A stretch of 64,000 nucleotides of DNA, taken from Pseudomonas tolaasii NCPPB 2192. Its GTDB lineage: Bacteria > Pseudomonadota > Gammaproteobacteria > Pseudomonadales > Pseudomonadaceae. The position numbers and the translations under genes were made by a program. Within the stretch, counting starts at the first letter, position 1, and each line of letters opens with the position of its first letter. Under the pieces are notes generated by a model that was given only the letters and a program-made list of their open reading frames with translations, was not told where the DNA came from and did not search any database. Below are positions 1-8,479 of this stretch, piece by piece. The stretch spans positions 930,001-994,000 of the forward strand of contig NZ_PHHD01000001.1 of the NCBI RefSeq assembly GCF_002813445.1. Direction: 5' to 3'.

Positions 1-2070
1 GATGCGGTTGAGGAACTCACGCGCATCCGGGCCCTGAATGTCGATCTTGCCGAGGGTGGACGCATCCAGCAGGCCGACGCTGTCGCGCACGGCCAGGCAT
101 TCGCGTTTCACCGCGGCGTGCAGGTCTTCACCATTGCGCGGGAAGTACCACGGGCGTTTCCACTGGCCGACGTCTTCAAACTCGGCGCCGTTTTTCACGT
201 GCCAGGCTTGCAGTGCGGTGTAGCGCACCGGCTCGAAGATGTGCCCGCAGTGACGGCCCGCTACCGCGCCAAACGTCACCGGCGTGTAGTTCGGACGGAA
301 CATGGTGGTGCCCATCTGCGGGATGGTCACGTTCAACGAACGGGCCGCGATGGCCAGGCCGTTGACGTTGCCCAACTTGCCCTGGTCGGTGCCGAAGCCC
401 AGCGCGGTATAGCGTTTGACGTGCTCGACCGACTCGAAACCTTCGCGGGTCGCCAGTTCAATGGCGGCGGCGGTCACGTCGTTTTGCAGGTCGACGAATT
501 GCTTCGGCGCCCGTGCAGTCGGCTTGTCATGCGGAACTTGGTACACGGCCAAAGTCGGCTCTTCCAGACGGCTCAGGGCCTTTGGCAGAGTACCTTCCAC
601 TGGCGCAAAACCGGCTTCACTGGCCGCGCGCACGCCGCCTTCAAAACCGTCTGCCAGGGAATCACCGAGGCCGTAGACGCCGTTGATGCCACCCACGCAC
701 ACGCGTTTTTGCGGGGCTTCGCCCGGTACAAAACCAAGGATGTCTTCACGCCAGGTCGGCTTGCCGCCCAAGTGTGAGGCCAGGTGCACCACCGGGCTGT
801 AACCGCCGGAGCTGGCCACCAGGTCGCACTCCAGCCACTCGCCGGGGCTGGTGACCTTGTGGGCTTTGACGTCAATCGCAGCGACGCGGGCGGCAGTGAC
901 GTGCTTGCTGCCACGGGCTTCGATCACGGCGCTGCCGGTGAGGATGCGAATGCCTTTGGCGCGGGCTTCTTCCACCAGCGCGCCGCGTGGGTTGTGGCGC
1001 ACATCGGCCACGGCGACCACTTGCAGGCCGGCATCGAGCCAGTCCAGCGCAACGCGGTAGGCATGATCGTTGTTGGTCGACAGCACCAGTTTCTTGCCCG
1101 GCGCCACGCCGTAACGGCGCACGTAAGTCGAGACGGCACCGGCCAGCATGTTGCCCGGTACGTCGTTGTTGCCGTACACCAGCGGGCGCTCGCACGCGCC
1201 GGTCGCCAGCACCACACGCTTGGCGCGCACACGGTGGATACGCTGGCGAACCACGCCAATCGGCGCACGGTCACCGAGGTGATCGGTGAGGCGCTCGTGA
1301 ATGGTCAGGAAGTTATGGTCGTGGTAGCCGTTGACGGTGGCGCGGGGCAGCAGCACCACGTCCGGCAGGGCTTTCAATTCAGCAACCACGCTGGCAACCC
1401 ATTCAGCGGCTGGCTTGCCGTCAAGGCTTTCGCGGGAATCGAGCAGCGAGCCGCCGAATTCTTCCTGCTCATCGGCGAGGATCACGCGGGCACCGCTGCG
1501 CGCAGCCGCCAGGGCCGCCGACAAACCGGCCGGGCCTGCGCCCACAATCAGCACGTCGCAGTGACGGTTCATGTTGTCGTAGGTGTCCGGGTCGTTCTCG
1601 GTCGGCGAGCGGCCAAGGCCAGCCGCCTTACGGATGTACTTCTCGTACGTCATCCAGAACGATTGCGGGTACATGAAGGTTTTGTAGTAGAAACCCGGCG
1701 GCATCAGCTTGCCGCCGACCTTGCCGAGAATGCCCATCACGTCATTGTTGACGTTCGGCCAGCCGTTGGTACTGGTGGCGACAAGGCCTTGGTACAACGC
1801 CTGTTGCGTGGCGCGCACGTTGGGAATCTGGGTGGCTTCGGTGGCGCCGATCTGCAGCACCGCGTTCGGCTCTTCGGCGCCGGCGGCGAAGATGCCGCGA
1901 GGGCGCGAGTACTTGAAGCTGCGGCCGATAATGTCGACGCCATTGGCCAGCAGGGCTGCGGCGAGCGTGTCACCTTCAAAGCCCTTGTAGGTCTGGCCGT
2001 TGAAGGTAAACGTCAGGACTTTGTTACGGTCGATCCGGCCACCGTTGGACAGGCGATTGGTCTGGCTCAT
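1..2070 (-). CDS. soxA: Sarcosine oxidase alpha subunit, 5' part (partial)
   Basis: Large subunit of heterotetrameric sarcosine oxidase, which demethylates sarcosine to glycine and passes the C1 unit to tetrahydrofolate. The window holds the N-terminal 690 codons of a protein that is usually about 1000 residues; the rest lies off the left edge. Translation from 2070 gives MSQTNRLSNGGR, an N-terminal 2Fe-2S-like fold region, then the dinucleotide-binding motif VLIVGAGPAGLSAALAAARS near residue 170 and a second, NAD-type region. The ATG overlaps the soxD stop by 4 bp (ATGA), so translation is coupled. Last visible gene of glyA-soxB-soxD-soxA; soxG is expected next, off window. Confidence 0.95.
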   Translation of the reverse strand, partial: MSQTNRLSNGGRIDRNKVLTFTFNGQTYKGFEGDTLAAALLANGVDIIGRSFKYSRPRGIFAAGAEEPNAVLQIGATEATQIPNVRATQQALYQGLVATSTNGWPNVNNDVMGILGKVGGKLMPPGFYYKTFMYPQSFWMTYEKYIRKAAGLGRSPTENDPDTYDNMNRHCDVLIVGAGPAGLSAALAAARSGARVILADEQEEFGGSLLDSRESLDGKPAAEWVASVVAELKALPDVVLLPRATVNGYHDHNFLTIHERLTDHLGDRAPIGVVRQRIHRVRAKRVVLATGACERPLVYGNNDVPGNMLAGAVSTYVRRYGVAPGKKLVLSTNNDHAYRVALDWLDAGLQVVAVADVRHNPRGALVEEARAKGIRILTGSAVIEARGSKHVTAARVAAIDVKAHKVTSPGEWLECDLVASSGGYSPVVHLASHLGGKPTWREDILGFVPGEAPQKRVCVGGINGVYGLGDSLADGFEGGVRAASEAGFAPVEGTLPKALSRLEEPTLAVYQVPHDKPTARAPKQFVDLQNDVTAAAIELATREGFESVEHVKRYTALGFGTDQGKLGNVNGLAIAARSLNVTIPQMGTTMFRPNYTPVTFGAVAGRHCGHIFEPVRYTALQAWHVKNGAEFEDVGQWKRPWYFPRNGEDLHAAVKRECLAVRDSVGLLDASTLGKIDIQGPDAREFLNRI

Positions 2071-2369
2071 ACCTTCTCTCCAGAGGCCTTGGCGGTGAAT
2101 TGTGGCTTCTCACCGATCTTGTAGGTTTCAAGAATTTCGTAGGTCAGGGTGTCGCGGGTCGCGTTGAAGTACTGGCGGCAACCGGCAGCGTGAATCCACA
2201 GCTCCTGGTGCAGGCCACGGGGGTTGTCGCGGAAGAACATGTAGTCGCCCCACTCTTCATCGGTGCAGGCATTCGGGTCCAGCGGGCGCGGGATGTGCGC
2301 TTGGCCGGACGCGTGGAATTCCTCTTCGGAGCGCAGTTCGCCACAGTGAGGACAGAAGATATGCAACAT
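2067..2369 (-). CDS. soxD: Sarcosine oxidase delta subunit
   Basis: Small 100-residue subunit of heterotetrameric sarcosine oxidase. It carries a zinc-ribbon-like pattern: CPHCG at residues 6-10, then His59 and Cys63 as further candidate ligands, as is usual for this family. It lies 15 bp after soxB and overlaps soxA by 4 bp. The order soxB-soxD-soxA and the length make the assignment firm. Confidence 0.95.
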   Translation of the reverse strand: MLHIFCPHCGELRSEEEFHASGQAHIPRPLDPNACTDEEWGDYMFFRDNPRGLHQELWIHAAGCRQYFNATRDTLTYEILETYKIGEKPQFTAKASGEKV

Positions 2370-2384
2370 AGGGAATTTCTCCTG

Positions 2385-3635
2385 TTAGTGGGCGACGGCC
2401 GCAGCGCCGTGTTCGTCGATCAACGCACCGTTGTGGAAACGGTCGATGGAGAAAGGTGCCGCCAACGGGTGCATTTCACCCTTGGCCAGGCTGGCGGCAA
2501 ACACGTTGCCTGAGCCTGGGGTGGCCTTGAAGCCACCGGTGCCCCAACCGCAGTTGAAGAACATGTTGGGTACCGGCGTCTTGGAGATGATCGGGCACGC
2601 ATCCGGCGTGGTGTCGACGATGCCGCCCCACTGACGGTTCATGCGAACACGGGACAGCACCGGGAACATCTCGACGATGGCTTGAATGGTGTGTTCGATC
2701 ACTGGGTACGAGCCGCGCTGGCCATAGCCGTTATAGCCGTCGATACCGGCGCCGATCACCAGGTCGCCCTTGTCGGACTGGCTGATGTAACCGTGTACAG
2801 CGTTGGACATGATCACGCTGTCGATAATCGGCTTGATCGGCTCCGACACCAGCGCTTGCAGCGGGTGTGATTCGATCGGCAGGCGGAAGCCCGCCAGCGA
2901 GGCCATATGCCCGGAGTTACCGGCCGTGACCACACCGACGCGCTTGGCGCCGATAAAGCCCTTGTTGGTTTCCACGCCGATGCACACACCGTTTTCCTTG
3001 CGGAAGCCGATCACTTCGGTCTGCTGGATCAGGTCCACGCCGAGGGCGTCAGCCGCACGGGCAAAGCCCCAGGCCACGGCATCGTGACGGGCCACGCCGC
3101 CGCGCCGTTGCACGGTGGCGCCGAGTACCGGGTAGCGCGTGTTTTTCGAGCAGTCGAGGTACGGGATCTCGTCGGCCACTTGTTTGGCGTTGAGCAGTTC
3201 GCCGTCCACGCCATTGAGGCGGTTGGCGCTCACGCGGCGCTCGGAATCACGGATGTCCTGCAGGGTGTGGCACAGGTTGTACACGCCACGCTGGGAGAAC
3301 ATCACGTTGTAGTTCAGGTCCTGGGACAGGCCTTCCCACAGTTTCATCGCATGTTCGTACAGGTGCGCCGACTCGTCCCACAGGTAGTTGGACCGCACGA
3401 TGGTGGTGTTGCGCGCGGTGTTACCGCCGCCCAGCCAGCCTTTCTCGACCACGGCCACGTTGGTGATGCCGTGTTCCTTGGCCAGGTAGTAAGCGGTCGC
3501 CAGACCATGCCCGCCGCCGCCGACAATGACCACGTCGTAGACCTTCTTGGGGGTCGGCGTGCGCCACATTTTCTGCCAGTTTTCGTGGTGGCTGAGTGAG
3601 TGCTTGAAGAGGCCGAAGCCCGAGTAGCGTTGCAT
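2385..3635 (-). CDS. soxB: Sarcosine oxidase beta subunit
   Basis: FAD/FMN-binding catalytic subunit of heterotetrameric sarcosine oxidase, 416 residues, the usual family length. The N-terminal Rossmann motif VVIVGGGGHGLATAYYLA lies at about residues 35-52. A longer frame is open upstream, but MQRYSGFGLFKHSLS is the conserved family N-terminus. GGAG sits 8 nt before that ATG, whereas the next ATG upstream (3641) is only 2 nt from the same GGAG. Lies 22 bp downstream of glyA in the same operon. Confidence 0.95.
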   Translation of the reverse strand: MQRYSGFGLFKHSLSHHENWQKMWRTPTPKKVYDVVIVGGGGHGLATAYYLAKEHGITNVAVVEKGWLGGGNTARNTTIVRSNYLWDESAHLYEHAMKLWEGLSQDLNYNVMFSQRGVYNLCHTLQDIRDSERRVSANRLNGVDGELLNAKQVADEIPYLDCSKNTRYPVLGATVQRRGGVARHDAVAWGFARAADALGVDLIQQTEVIGFRKENGVCIGVETNKGFIGAKRVGVVTAGNSGHMASLAGFRLPIESHPLQALVSEPIKPIIDSVIMSNAVHGYISQSDKGDLVIGAGIDGYNGYGQRGSYPVIEHTIQAIVEMFPVLSRVRMNRQWGGIVDTTPDACPIISKTPVPNMFFNCGWGTGGFKATPGSGNVFAASLAKGEMHPLAAPFSIDRFHNGALIDEHGAAAVAH

Positions 3636-3657
3636 AGTCATTACTCCAAAACCGCGC

Positions 3658-4911
3658 TCAGCGATAAACCGGGAAATCAGCGCACAGGGCAGACACGTGC
3701 TTGGCCACGTTGGCCTCGACATCGGCGTCGCCGAGGTTGTCGAGGATGTCGCAGATCCAGCCGGCCAGTTCGACGCATTGCGGCACTTTGAAACCACGCG
3801 TGGTCACCGCCGGGGTGCCGATGCGCAGGCCCGAGGTCACGAACGGCGACTGCGGGTCATTCGGCACGGCGTTCTTGTTCACGGTGATATGGGCACGACC
3901 GAGGGCGGCGTCCGCCTCTTTGCCGGTGAGGCCCTGACGGATCAGGCTGACCAGGAACAGGTGGTTGTCGGTGCCGCCAGACACCACGTCATAGCCGCGC
4001 TTGATGAAGACTTCCGCCATGGCCTGGGCGTTGTCGATCACTTGTTGCTGATAAGCCTTGAAGCCAGGCTCCAGCGCTTCCTTGAAGCACACGGCCTTGC
4101 CGGCGATGACGTGCATCAGCGGGCCGCCCTGGGCGCCCGGGAACACGGCAGCGTTGAGTTTCTTTTCAATCTCTTCGTTGGACTTGGCCAGGATCAAGCC
4201 GCCCCGTGGACCGCGCAGGGTCTTGTGGGTGGTGGTGGTGACCACATCGGCATACGGCAGCGGGTTCGGGTACAGGCCAGCGGCTACCAGGCCGGCGACA
4301 TGGGCCATGTCGACGAACAGCAGCGCGCCCACTTTGTCGGCGATCGCGCGAAAACGCGGGAAATCCAGGGTCTTGGAGTAGGCGGAAAAACCGGCCACGA
4401 TCATTTTCGGCTTGTGCTCCACCGCCAGGCGCTCGACGTCGTCGTAGTCGATCAGGCCAGTGTCGGTGTTGATGCCGTACTGCACCGCGTTGTACAGCTT
4501 GCCCGAGGACGACACTTTGGCGCCGTGGGTCAGGTGACCACCGTGGGCCAGGCTCATGCCCAAGATGGTGTCGCCCGCATTGATCAGAGCCAGGTACACG
4601 GCGCTGTTGGCGGACGAACCGGAGTGCGGCTGCACGTTGGCGTAATCGGCACCGAACAGTTGCTTGGCGCGTTCGATGGCCAGGGCTTCCACTTTGTCCA
4701 CATGCTCGCAGCCACCGTAGTAGCGCTTACCTGGATAGCCTTCGGCATATTTGTTGGTGAGGCCGCTGCCCTGGGCTTCCATCACACGTTTGCTGGTGTA
4801 GTTCTCTGACGCGATCAGCTCGATATGATCTTCCTGACGCTGCTCTTCGGCATTCATGGCCGCCAGCAGTGCGTCGTCATATCCCTGAATCTGGTCTTGT
4901 TTGCTGAACAT
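3658..4911 (-). CDS. glyA: Serine hydroxymethyltransferase
   Basis: PLP enzyme that interconverts glycine plus 5,10-methylene-THF and serine. The 417-residue length is typical. The PLP-lysine motif TTTTHK is at residues 225-230 (Lys230), with the conserved ELIASENY near 31-38. It leads the sox operon, as the glyA1 copy does in P. aeruginosa, so it probably recaptures glycine and the C1 unit released by sarcosine oxidase and gives serine for SdaB at the other end of the cluster. A second, housekeeping glyA is expected elsewhere. Confidence 0.96.
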   Translation of the reverse strand: MFSKQDQIQGYDDALLAAMNAEEQRQEDHIELIASENYTSKRVMEAQGSGLTNKYAEGYPGKRYYGGCEHVDKVEALAIERAKQLFGADYANVQPHSGSSANSAVYLALINAGDTILGMSLAHGGHLTHGAKVSSSGKLYNAVQYGINTDTGLIDYDDVERLAVEHKPKMIVAGFSAYSKTLDFPRFRAIADKVGALLFVDMAHVAGLVAAGLYPNPLPYADVVTTTTHKTLRGPRGGLILAKSNEEIEKKLNAAVFPGAQGGPLMHVIAGKAVCFKEALEPGFKAYQQQVIDNAQAMAEVFIKRGYDVVSGGTDNHLFLVSLIRQGLTGKEADAALGRAHITVNKNAVPNDPQSPFVTSGLRIGTPAVTTRGFKVPQCVELAGWICDILDNLGDADVEANVAKHVSALCADFPVYR

Positions 4912-5020
4912 CGCGTCTCTCCCAGCCTTTCGTATTGTTGAGGCCCTCGCAGGGCCCTTTGATGCGATGGTAGGGCTGGTGCAGACAGGTCAAATGCCTG
5001 CGCACGCCACGCAAAGGTGC

Positions 5021-5044
5021 GTTTACGACATTCATTGAGCGACG
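5021..5044 (-). promoter_or_regulatory. Candidate regulator site upstream of glyA
   Basis: On the minus strand, about 110-135 bp before the glyA ATG, CGTCGCT (5038-5044) is followed by TGTCGT (5024-5029). Similar TGTCGC-type words lie upstream of gbcA (9727), the dipeptidase gene (about 19908) and cbcX (31959), all genes expected to answer to GbdR. Spacing varies between sites, so this is only a candidate GbdR half-site arrangement. Confidence 0.25.
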
Positions 5045-5054
5045 TAGATCAAAT

Positions 5055-5157
5055 GTGGGAGCTGGCTTGCCTGCGATGGCATCACCACCGTTTGGCTGAG
5101 AGACCGAGGTGCCTGCATCGCAGGCAAGCCAGCTCCCACACGAGCCAGCTCCCACAG
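5055..5157. repeat. REPIN-like element, GTGGGAGC family
   Basis: GTGGGAGCTGGCTTGCCTGC and its inverted copy (to 5139) bracket a 39-bp loop. An extra half copy, GAGCCAGCTCCCAC, follows at 5142-5155. It lies between the divergent glyA leader and the traX-like 3' end. Confidence 0.85.
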
Positions 5158-5160
5158 GGG

Positions 5161-5889
5161 TCAGGCGATGAATTGGCGGACGAGTAGCAGCAGCAGGAAA
5201 TGCAGGGGATAGAGGGTATAGGCCCAGCGACGCATGGCCGGTGGCGAGGCGTTTTTGGCATGTCGCAACAAGACCAATCCGCCCAAAGGCGCGATCAGGC
5301 ATGCGGCCAACCCCATAAACGCAACTGGCGTGCCGCTATTGAGCAGAATCTGCCATTGGTTGGCGGCGAGGCAGACCACCCCCGGCAATACGCTGAAATA
5401 CCACCCCCGACAAAACACCAGCAGCATCGCCAGCGGTAACAACACACCAAAAAACCCGAACATCAGATGCGCGGAAAACACGCCGGCAATCGTGACGGCA
5501 ATCAGCGCCAATCCTCGATCAAAAAGCGCCTTCTGCTGCCATCCTCGGGCAACCAGCAGGCCCAGCGCCAGGGTCGGCAGCACGTTCAACGTATCGGCAT
5601 CGTCGATAAACAGGCGGTACGGCACTTCGCTGATCACGCTGAACAGCAACAGCCACCCCAGGTAGCGCCACTGACCGGTCACGGGTGCATTTCGTGTGCG
5701 GTGCAAATTCGCTGCAATCGCCAGGCAAAACCACGGGAACGCCAGACGCCCCGGCACATACAGCCCATCCAGGCTCAACCCGACATAGCGCAGGTGGTCC
5801 AGCACCATGCACAGCAGCGCCAGCCACTTGAGCAAATCCAGAGCGCCATCCCGGACGCGTCCCGCAGGCATCGTTTCAGTACCGTGCAT
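5161..5889 (-). CDS. TraX-like membrane protein
   Basis: A 242-residue hydrophobic protein of the TraX family (TraX acetylates F-pilin on the F plasmid; chromosomal homologues have no firm role). Sequence begins MHGTETMPAGRVRDGALDLL, followed by KWLALLCMVLDHLRY, the typical first helix with its MxxDH-like end. Roughly eight hydrophobic segments follow, ending YPLHFLLLLLVRQFIA. GGGGA lies 3 nt before the chosen ATG, which is tight; MPAG, 6 codons on, is an alternative. Divergent from ltaE. No conjugation genes lie nearby, so it is probably a general membrane acyltransferase-like protein. Confidence 0.8.
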   Translation of the reverse strand: MHGTETMPAGRVRDGALDLLKWLALLCMVLDHLRYVGLSLDGLYVPGRLAFPWFCLAIAANLHRTRNAPVTGQWRYLGWLLLFSVISEVPYRLFIDDADTLNVLPTLALGLLVARGWQQKALFDRGLALIAVTIAGVFSAHLMFGFFGVLLPLAMLLVFCRGWYFSVLPGVVCLAANQWQILLNSGTPVAFMGLAACLIAPLGGLVLLRHAKNASPPAMRRWAYTLYPLHFLLLLLVRQFIA

Positions 5890-5979
5890 AATTCCCCAGT
5901 GACTTTGCATTTACAGTGCGTGCGCACCCGCGACAATCTTGGTTACAGTGCGCACCAACATCGACCACAGGAATGGGCC

Positions 5980-7020
5980 ATGACCGACAAGAGCCAACAA
6001 TTCGCCAGCGACAACTATTCCGGCATTTGCCCGGAAGCCTGGGCCGCCATGGAACAAGCCAACCAGGGTCATCAACGCGCCTATGGCGATGATGAGTGGA
6101 CCCACCGCGCCGCCGACGGTTTCCGCAACCTGTTCGAAACCGACTGCGAAGTGTTCTTCGCCTTCAACGGCACCGCCGCCAACTCCCTGGCGCTGTCTTC
6201 GTTGTGCCAGAGCTACCATAGCGTGATTTGCTCGGAAACCGCCCACGTCGAGACCGACGAATGCGGCGCCCCGGAGTTTTTCTCCAACGGCTCCAAACTG
6301 CTTACCGCCCGCACCGAGAACGGCAAGCTGACGCCGGAATCAATCCGCGAGATCGCCCTCAAGCGCCAGGACATCCACTACCCGAAACCGCGCGTGGTCA
6401 CCCTGACCCAGGCCACGGAAGTCGGCAGCGTGTACACCCCGGATGAAATCCGCGCGATCAGCGTCACCTGCAAAGAGCTGGGCCTGAACCTGCACATGGA
6501 CGGCGCGCGCTTTTCCAACGCCTGCGCATTCCTCGGCTGCTCGCCCGCCGACCTGACCTGGAAAGCCGGCGTGGACGTGCTGTGCTTTGGCGGCACCAAA
6601 AACGGCATGGCGGTGGGTGAGGCGATCCTGTTCTTCAACCACAAGCTGGCCGAAGACTTCGACTACCGCTGCAAACAGGCGGGCCAACTGGCGTCGAAAA
6701 TGCGCTTCCTTTCAGCCCCGTGGGTGGGCTTGCTGGAAAACGACGCCTGGCTCAAGCACGCACGCCACGCCAACCATTGCGCGCAATTGCTGAGCAGCCT
6801 GGTGGCGGATATCCCTGGCGTGGAATTGATGTTCCCGGTGCAAGCCAACGGCGTGTTCCTACAGCTGTCGGAACCGGCGATTGCCGCGCTGACGGCCAAG
6901 GGCTGGCGCTTCTACACCTTCATCGGCAAAGGTGGCGCACGGTTCATGTGTGCGTGGGATACCGAGGAAGAGCGCGTAAGAGAATTGGCCGCGGATATTC
7001 GCGAAGTGATGGGCGCCTGA
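5980..7020 (+). CDS. ltaE: Low-specificity L-threonine aldolase
   Basis: PLP enzyme that cleaves L-threonine or allo-threonine to glycine and acetaldehyde. 346 residues, as in Pseudomonas LtaE. The PLP-lysine motif CFGGTKNGM puts Lys207 in place, and HMDGAR at 172-177 is the family aspartate/arginine motif. AGGA lies 8 nt before the ATG. The frame is open about 500 bp further upstream, but that part overlaps the traX-like gene on the other strand and is not coding. Its product glycine links it to the adjoining glyA/sox genes. Confidence 0.93.
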   Translation: MTDKSQQFASDNYSGICPEAWAAMEQANQGHQRAYGDDEWTHRAADGFRNLFETDCEVFFAFNGTAANSLALSSLCQSYHSVICSETAHVETDECGAPEFFSNGSKLLTARTENGKLTPESIREIALKRQDIHYPKPRVVTLTQATEVGSVYTPDEIRAISVTCKELGLNLHMDGARFSNACAFLGCSPADLTWKAGVDVLCFGGTKNGMAVGEAILFFNHKLAEDFDYRCKQAGQLASKMRFLSAPWVGLLENDAWLKHARHANHCAQLLSSLVADIPGVELMFPVQANGVFLQLSEPAIAALTAKGWRFYTFIGKGGARFMCAWDTEEERVRELAADIREVMGA

Positions 7021-7097
7021 TACTGGCGTATCGCCGAGTCTGTTATTTGATATTTCTGACAGCAGCGCGCTGCATTTTCATTGTCTAGCCTCCTGGA

Positions 7098-7138
7098 ACC
7101 CGAAAGGAAAACGCTGCTGCAGCGGCGCCCTTTCGGGT
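7098..7138. repeat. Hairpin between ltaE and a small gene
   Basis: ACCCGAAAGG (7098-7107) pairs with CCTTTCGGGT (7129-7138), and the loop holds a second palindrome, GCTGCTGCAGC. There is no T tract, so it is not a standard terminator. It may be an mRNA-end structure or part of the leader of the 66-codon gene that starts 56 bp downstream. Confidence 0.5.
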
Positions 7139-7193
7139 ACGACAGCCTGCCGAACAACCGGCCGGAAATGGACATCCAATAGAGAGCCAAACC

Positions 7194-7394
7194 ATGGAAT
7201 ATGTCATCAGCGGCAACAACCTGCAAAACGACGACGCTATCAACACCACGGTCATTGATTGGGATGAGTTTCGCCAGAACGCACAAGTCGGCGACACCAT
7301 CCGCGAGCCCTCAAGGACGCTGAGGATCTACGATAAAGTCTACGAAATGACAGCATCAGGCCAGAATTTCGTCGTCCACATCTACGCCCAATAA
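7194..7394 (+). CDS. Hypothetical 66-residue protein
   Basis: Not recognised. It reads MEYVISGNNLQNDDAINTTV and ends in FVVHIYAQ. It is acidic, has no signal peptide, membrane segment or cysteine, and looks like a small alpha/beta fold. GAG lies 8 nt before the ATG, and the composition is less GC-rich than in the neighbours. It sits between ltaE and the RAYT gene with REP sequence starting 15 bp after its stop. It could be part of an acquired segment with the RAYT. Confidence 0.55.
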   Translation: MEYVISGNNLQNDDAINTTVIDWDEFRQNAQVGDTIREPSRTLRIYDKVYEMTASGQNFVVHIYAQ

Positions 7395-7408
7395 CCCCTC
7401 AACTGACC

Positions 7409-7458
7409 GATCGTTCCCACGCTCTGCGTGGGAACGCCTCCCCGGACGCTCCGCGTCC
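7409..7458. repeat. REP, GTTCCCACGC family (left of RAYT)
   Basis: CGTTCCCACGC-TCT-GCGTGGGAACG makes an 11-bp stem with a 3-nt loop. A second short palindrome, GGACGC-TCC-GCGTCC, follows at 7444-7458. The same words recur at 8070-8470 and 50194-50300. Position directly before the RAYT gene supports this being its cognate REP. Confidence 0.85.
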
Positions 7459-7486
7459 CGCCCACACCCGATTTCAAGGATGAATT

Positions 7487-8020
7487 ATGGGCAGAAGCCG
7501 CTACACCATCACCGAACCCGAGAAACCGCATTTCCTGACGTGCACCGTCATGGAATGGCTTTCTCTATTTACCCGCGACTACATCGTTGCTCATCTTTTG
7601 GAGTGTTGGCGCTATCAGCAACGTCACGAAGCGCTGAGCCTCTACGGTTATGTCGTTCTTGAAAACCACCTGCACTTTGTCGCCCAAGCGCCTGACCTGT
7701 GCAAGTGCGTCAGCCAATTCAAATCCTTCACCGCGCGCACGATCATCAATGACTTGCAAAGCAAGGGTGCGGAACGCGTGTTGCAACGCCTGCGTTTCAG
7801 CAAACGCGCGCACAAGTCGGATCGGATTTACCAACTGTGGCAGGAGGGTTCACATGCCGAGTTGGTATACAGCGAGACAGTGATGCGCCAAAAACTCGAA
7901 TACATCCACAACAACCCGGTAAAACGGGGTTACGTGGACCTGGCCGAACACTGGCGCTACTCCAGCGCTCGCAACTATGCCGGAATGGAAGGACTGATCG
8001 ACATCCAGCGCTGGCACTAA
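7487..8020 (+). CDS. REP-associated tyrosine transposase (RAYT)
   Basis: Single-strand Y1 transposase-like protein of 177 residues that is expected to nick or mobilise REP/REPIN hairpins. The HUH metal motif is HLH at residues 61-63 (YVVLENHLHFVAQAP), and the catalytic tyrosine is Tyr139 in EYIHNNPVKRGYV. The C-terminus HWRYSSARNYAGMEG is characteristic of the family. AAGGA lies 6 nt before the ATG. It is flanked on both sides by REPs of the GTTCCCACGC family, the classic arrangement. All motifs are intact, so it is probably active. Confidence 0.93.
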   Translation: MGRSRYTITEPEKPHFLTCTVMEWLSLFTRDYIVAHLLECWRYQQRHEALSLYGYVVLENHLHFVAQAPDLCKCVSQFKSFTARTIINDLQSKGAERVLQRLRFSKRAHKSDRIYQLWQEGSHAELVYSETVMRQKLEYIHNNPVKRGYVDLAEHWRYSSARNYAGMEGLIDIQRWH

Positions 8021-8021
8021 A

Positions 8022-8470
8022 GCGCAAGGCTTCACTCCTGCGTGAAGGCGGAACGAGCAGTGCCGACCCGATCGTTCCCGCGCTCTGCGTCACAACGCAC
8101 GCAAGGCATAGGTCCTGCGTGAAAGCGGAACGCGGAGCGTCCCGGGGACATTCCCACGCGGAGCGTGGGAACGAGCAACGCACTGACCCGATCGTTCCCA
8201 CACTCTGCGTGGGCATGCAGCCCGTGACGCTCTGCGTCACAACGCGCGCAAGGCACCGGTCCTGCGTGAAAGCGGAACGCGGAGCGTCCCGGGAGGCATT
8301 CCCACGCGGAGCTTGGGAACGAGCAATGCCGAACCGATCGTTCCCACACTCTGCGTGGGCATGCAGCCCGTGACGCTCTGCGTCACAACGCGCGCAAGGC
8401 ATAGGTCCTGCGTGAAAGCGGAACGCGGAGCGTCCCGGGAGGCATTCCCACGCAGAGCGTGGGAACGATC
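8022..8470. repeat. Tandem REP array right of RAYT
   Basis: About 450 bp made of a partial unit and three tandem units of one REP cassette. Units begin at GATCGTTCCC at 8070, 8190 and 8336. Units 2 and 3 have a 146-bp period; unit 1 is 120 bp and lacks 26 bp between two copies of CTCTGCGT. Each unit ends in an inverted copy, CATTCCCACGC...GTGGGAACGA. The remnant 8022-8069 is the tail of a fourth unit. No gene is supported here. The array stops 9 bp short of the gbcB stop codon. Confidence 0.9.
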
Positions 8471-8479
8471 AAGCCTGGG

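Noticed and set aside
784..2124. A 446-codon frame antisense to soxA
   Set aside because: soxA has flavin motifs and conserved gene order; the antisense frame shows nothing but composition bias.
5467..5979. An N-terminal extension of ltaE of about 170 codons
   Set aside because: It overlaps the traX-like gene on the other strand and has no threonine aldolase homology; the ATG at 5980 has a ribosome site.
7837..8402. Two open frames of about 180-200 codons over the REP array
   Set aside because: Their proteins are translated REP repeats (internally repetitive, Arg/Ser/Ala-rich) and overlap the RAYT gene.
8022..8470. A CRISPR array
   Set aside because: Period is 120-146 bp, the repeats are palindromic REP cassettes, spacers are not unique, and no cas gene is present.
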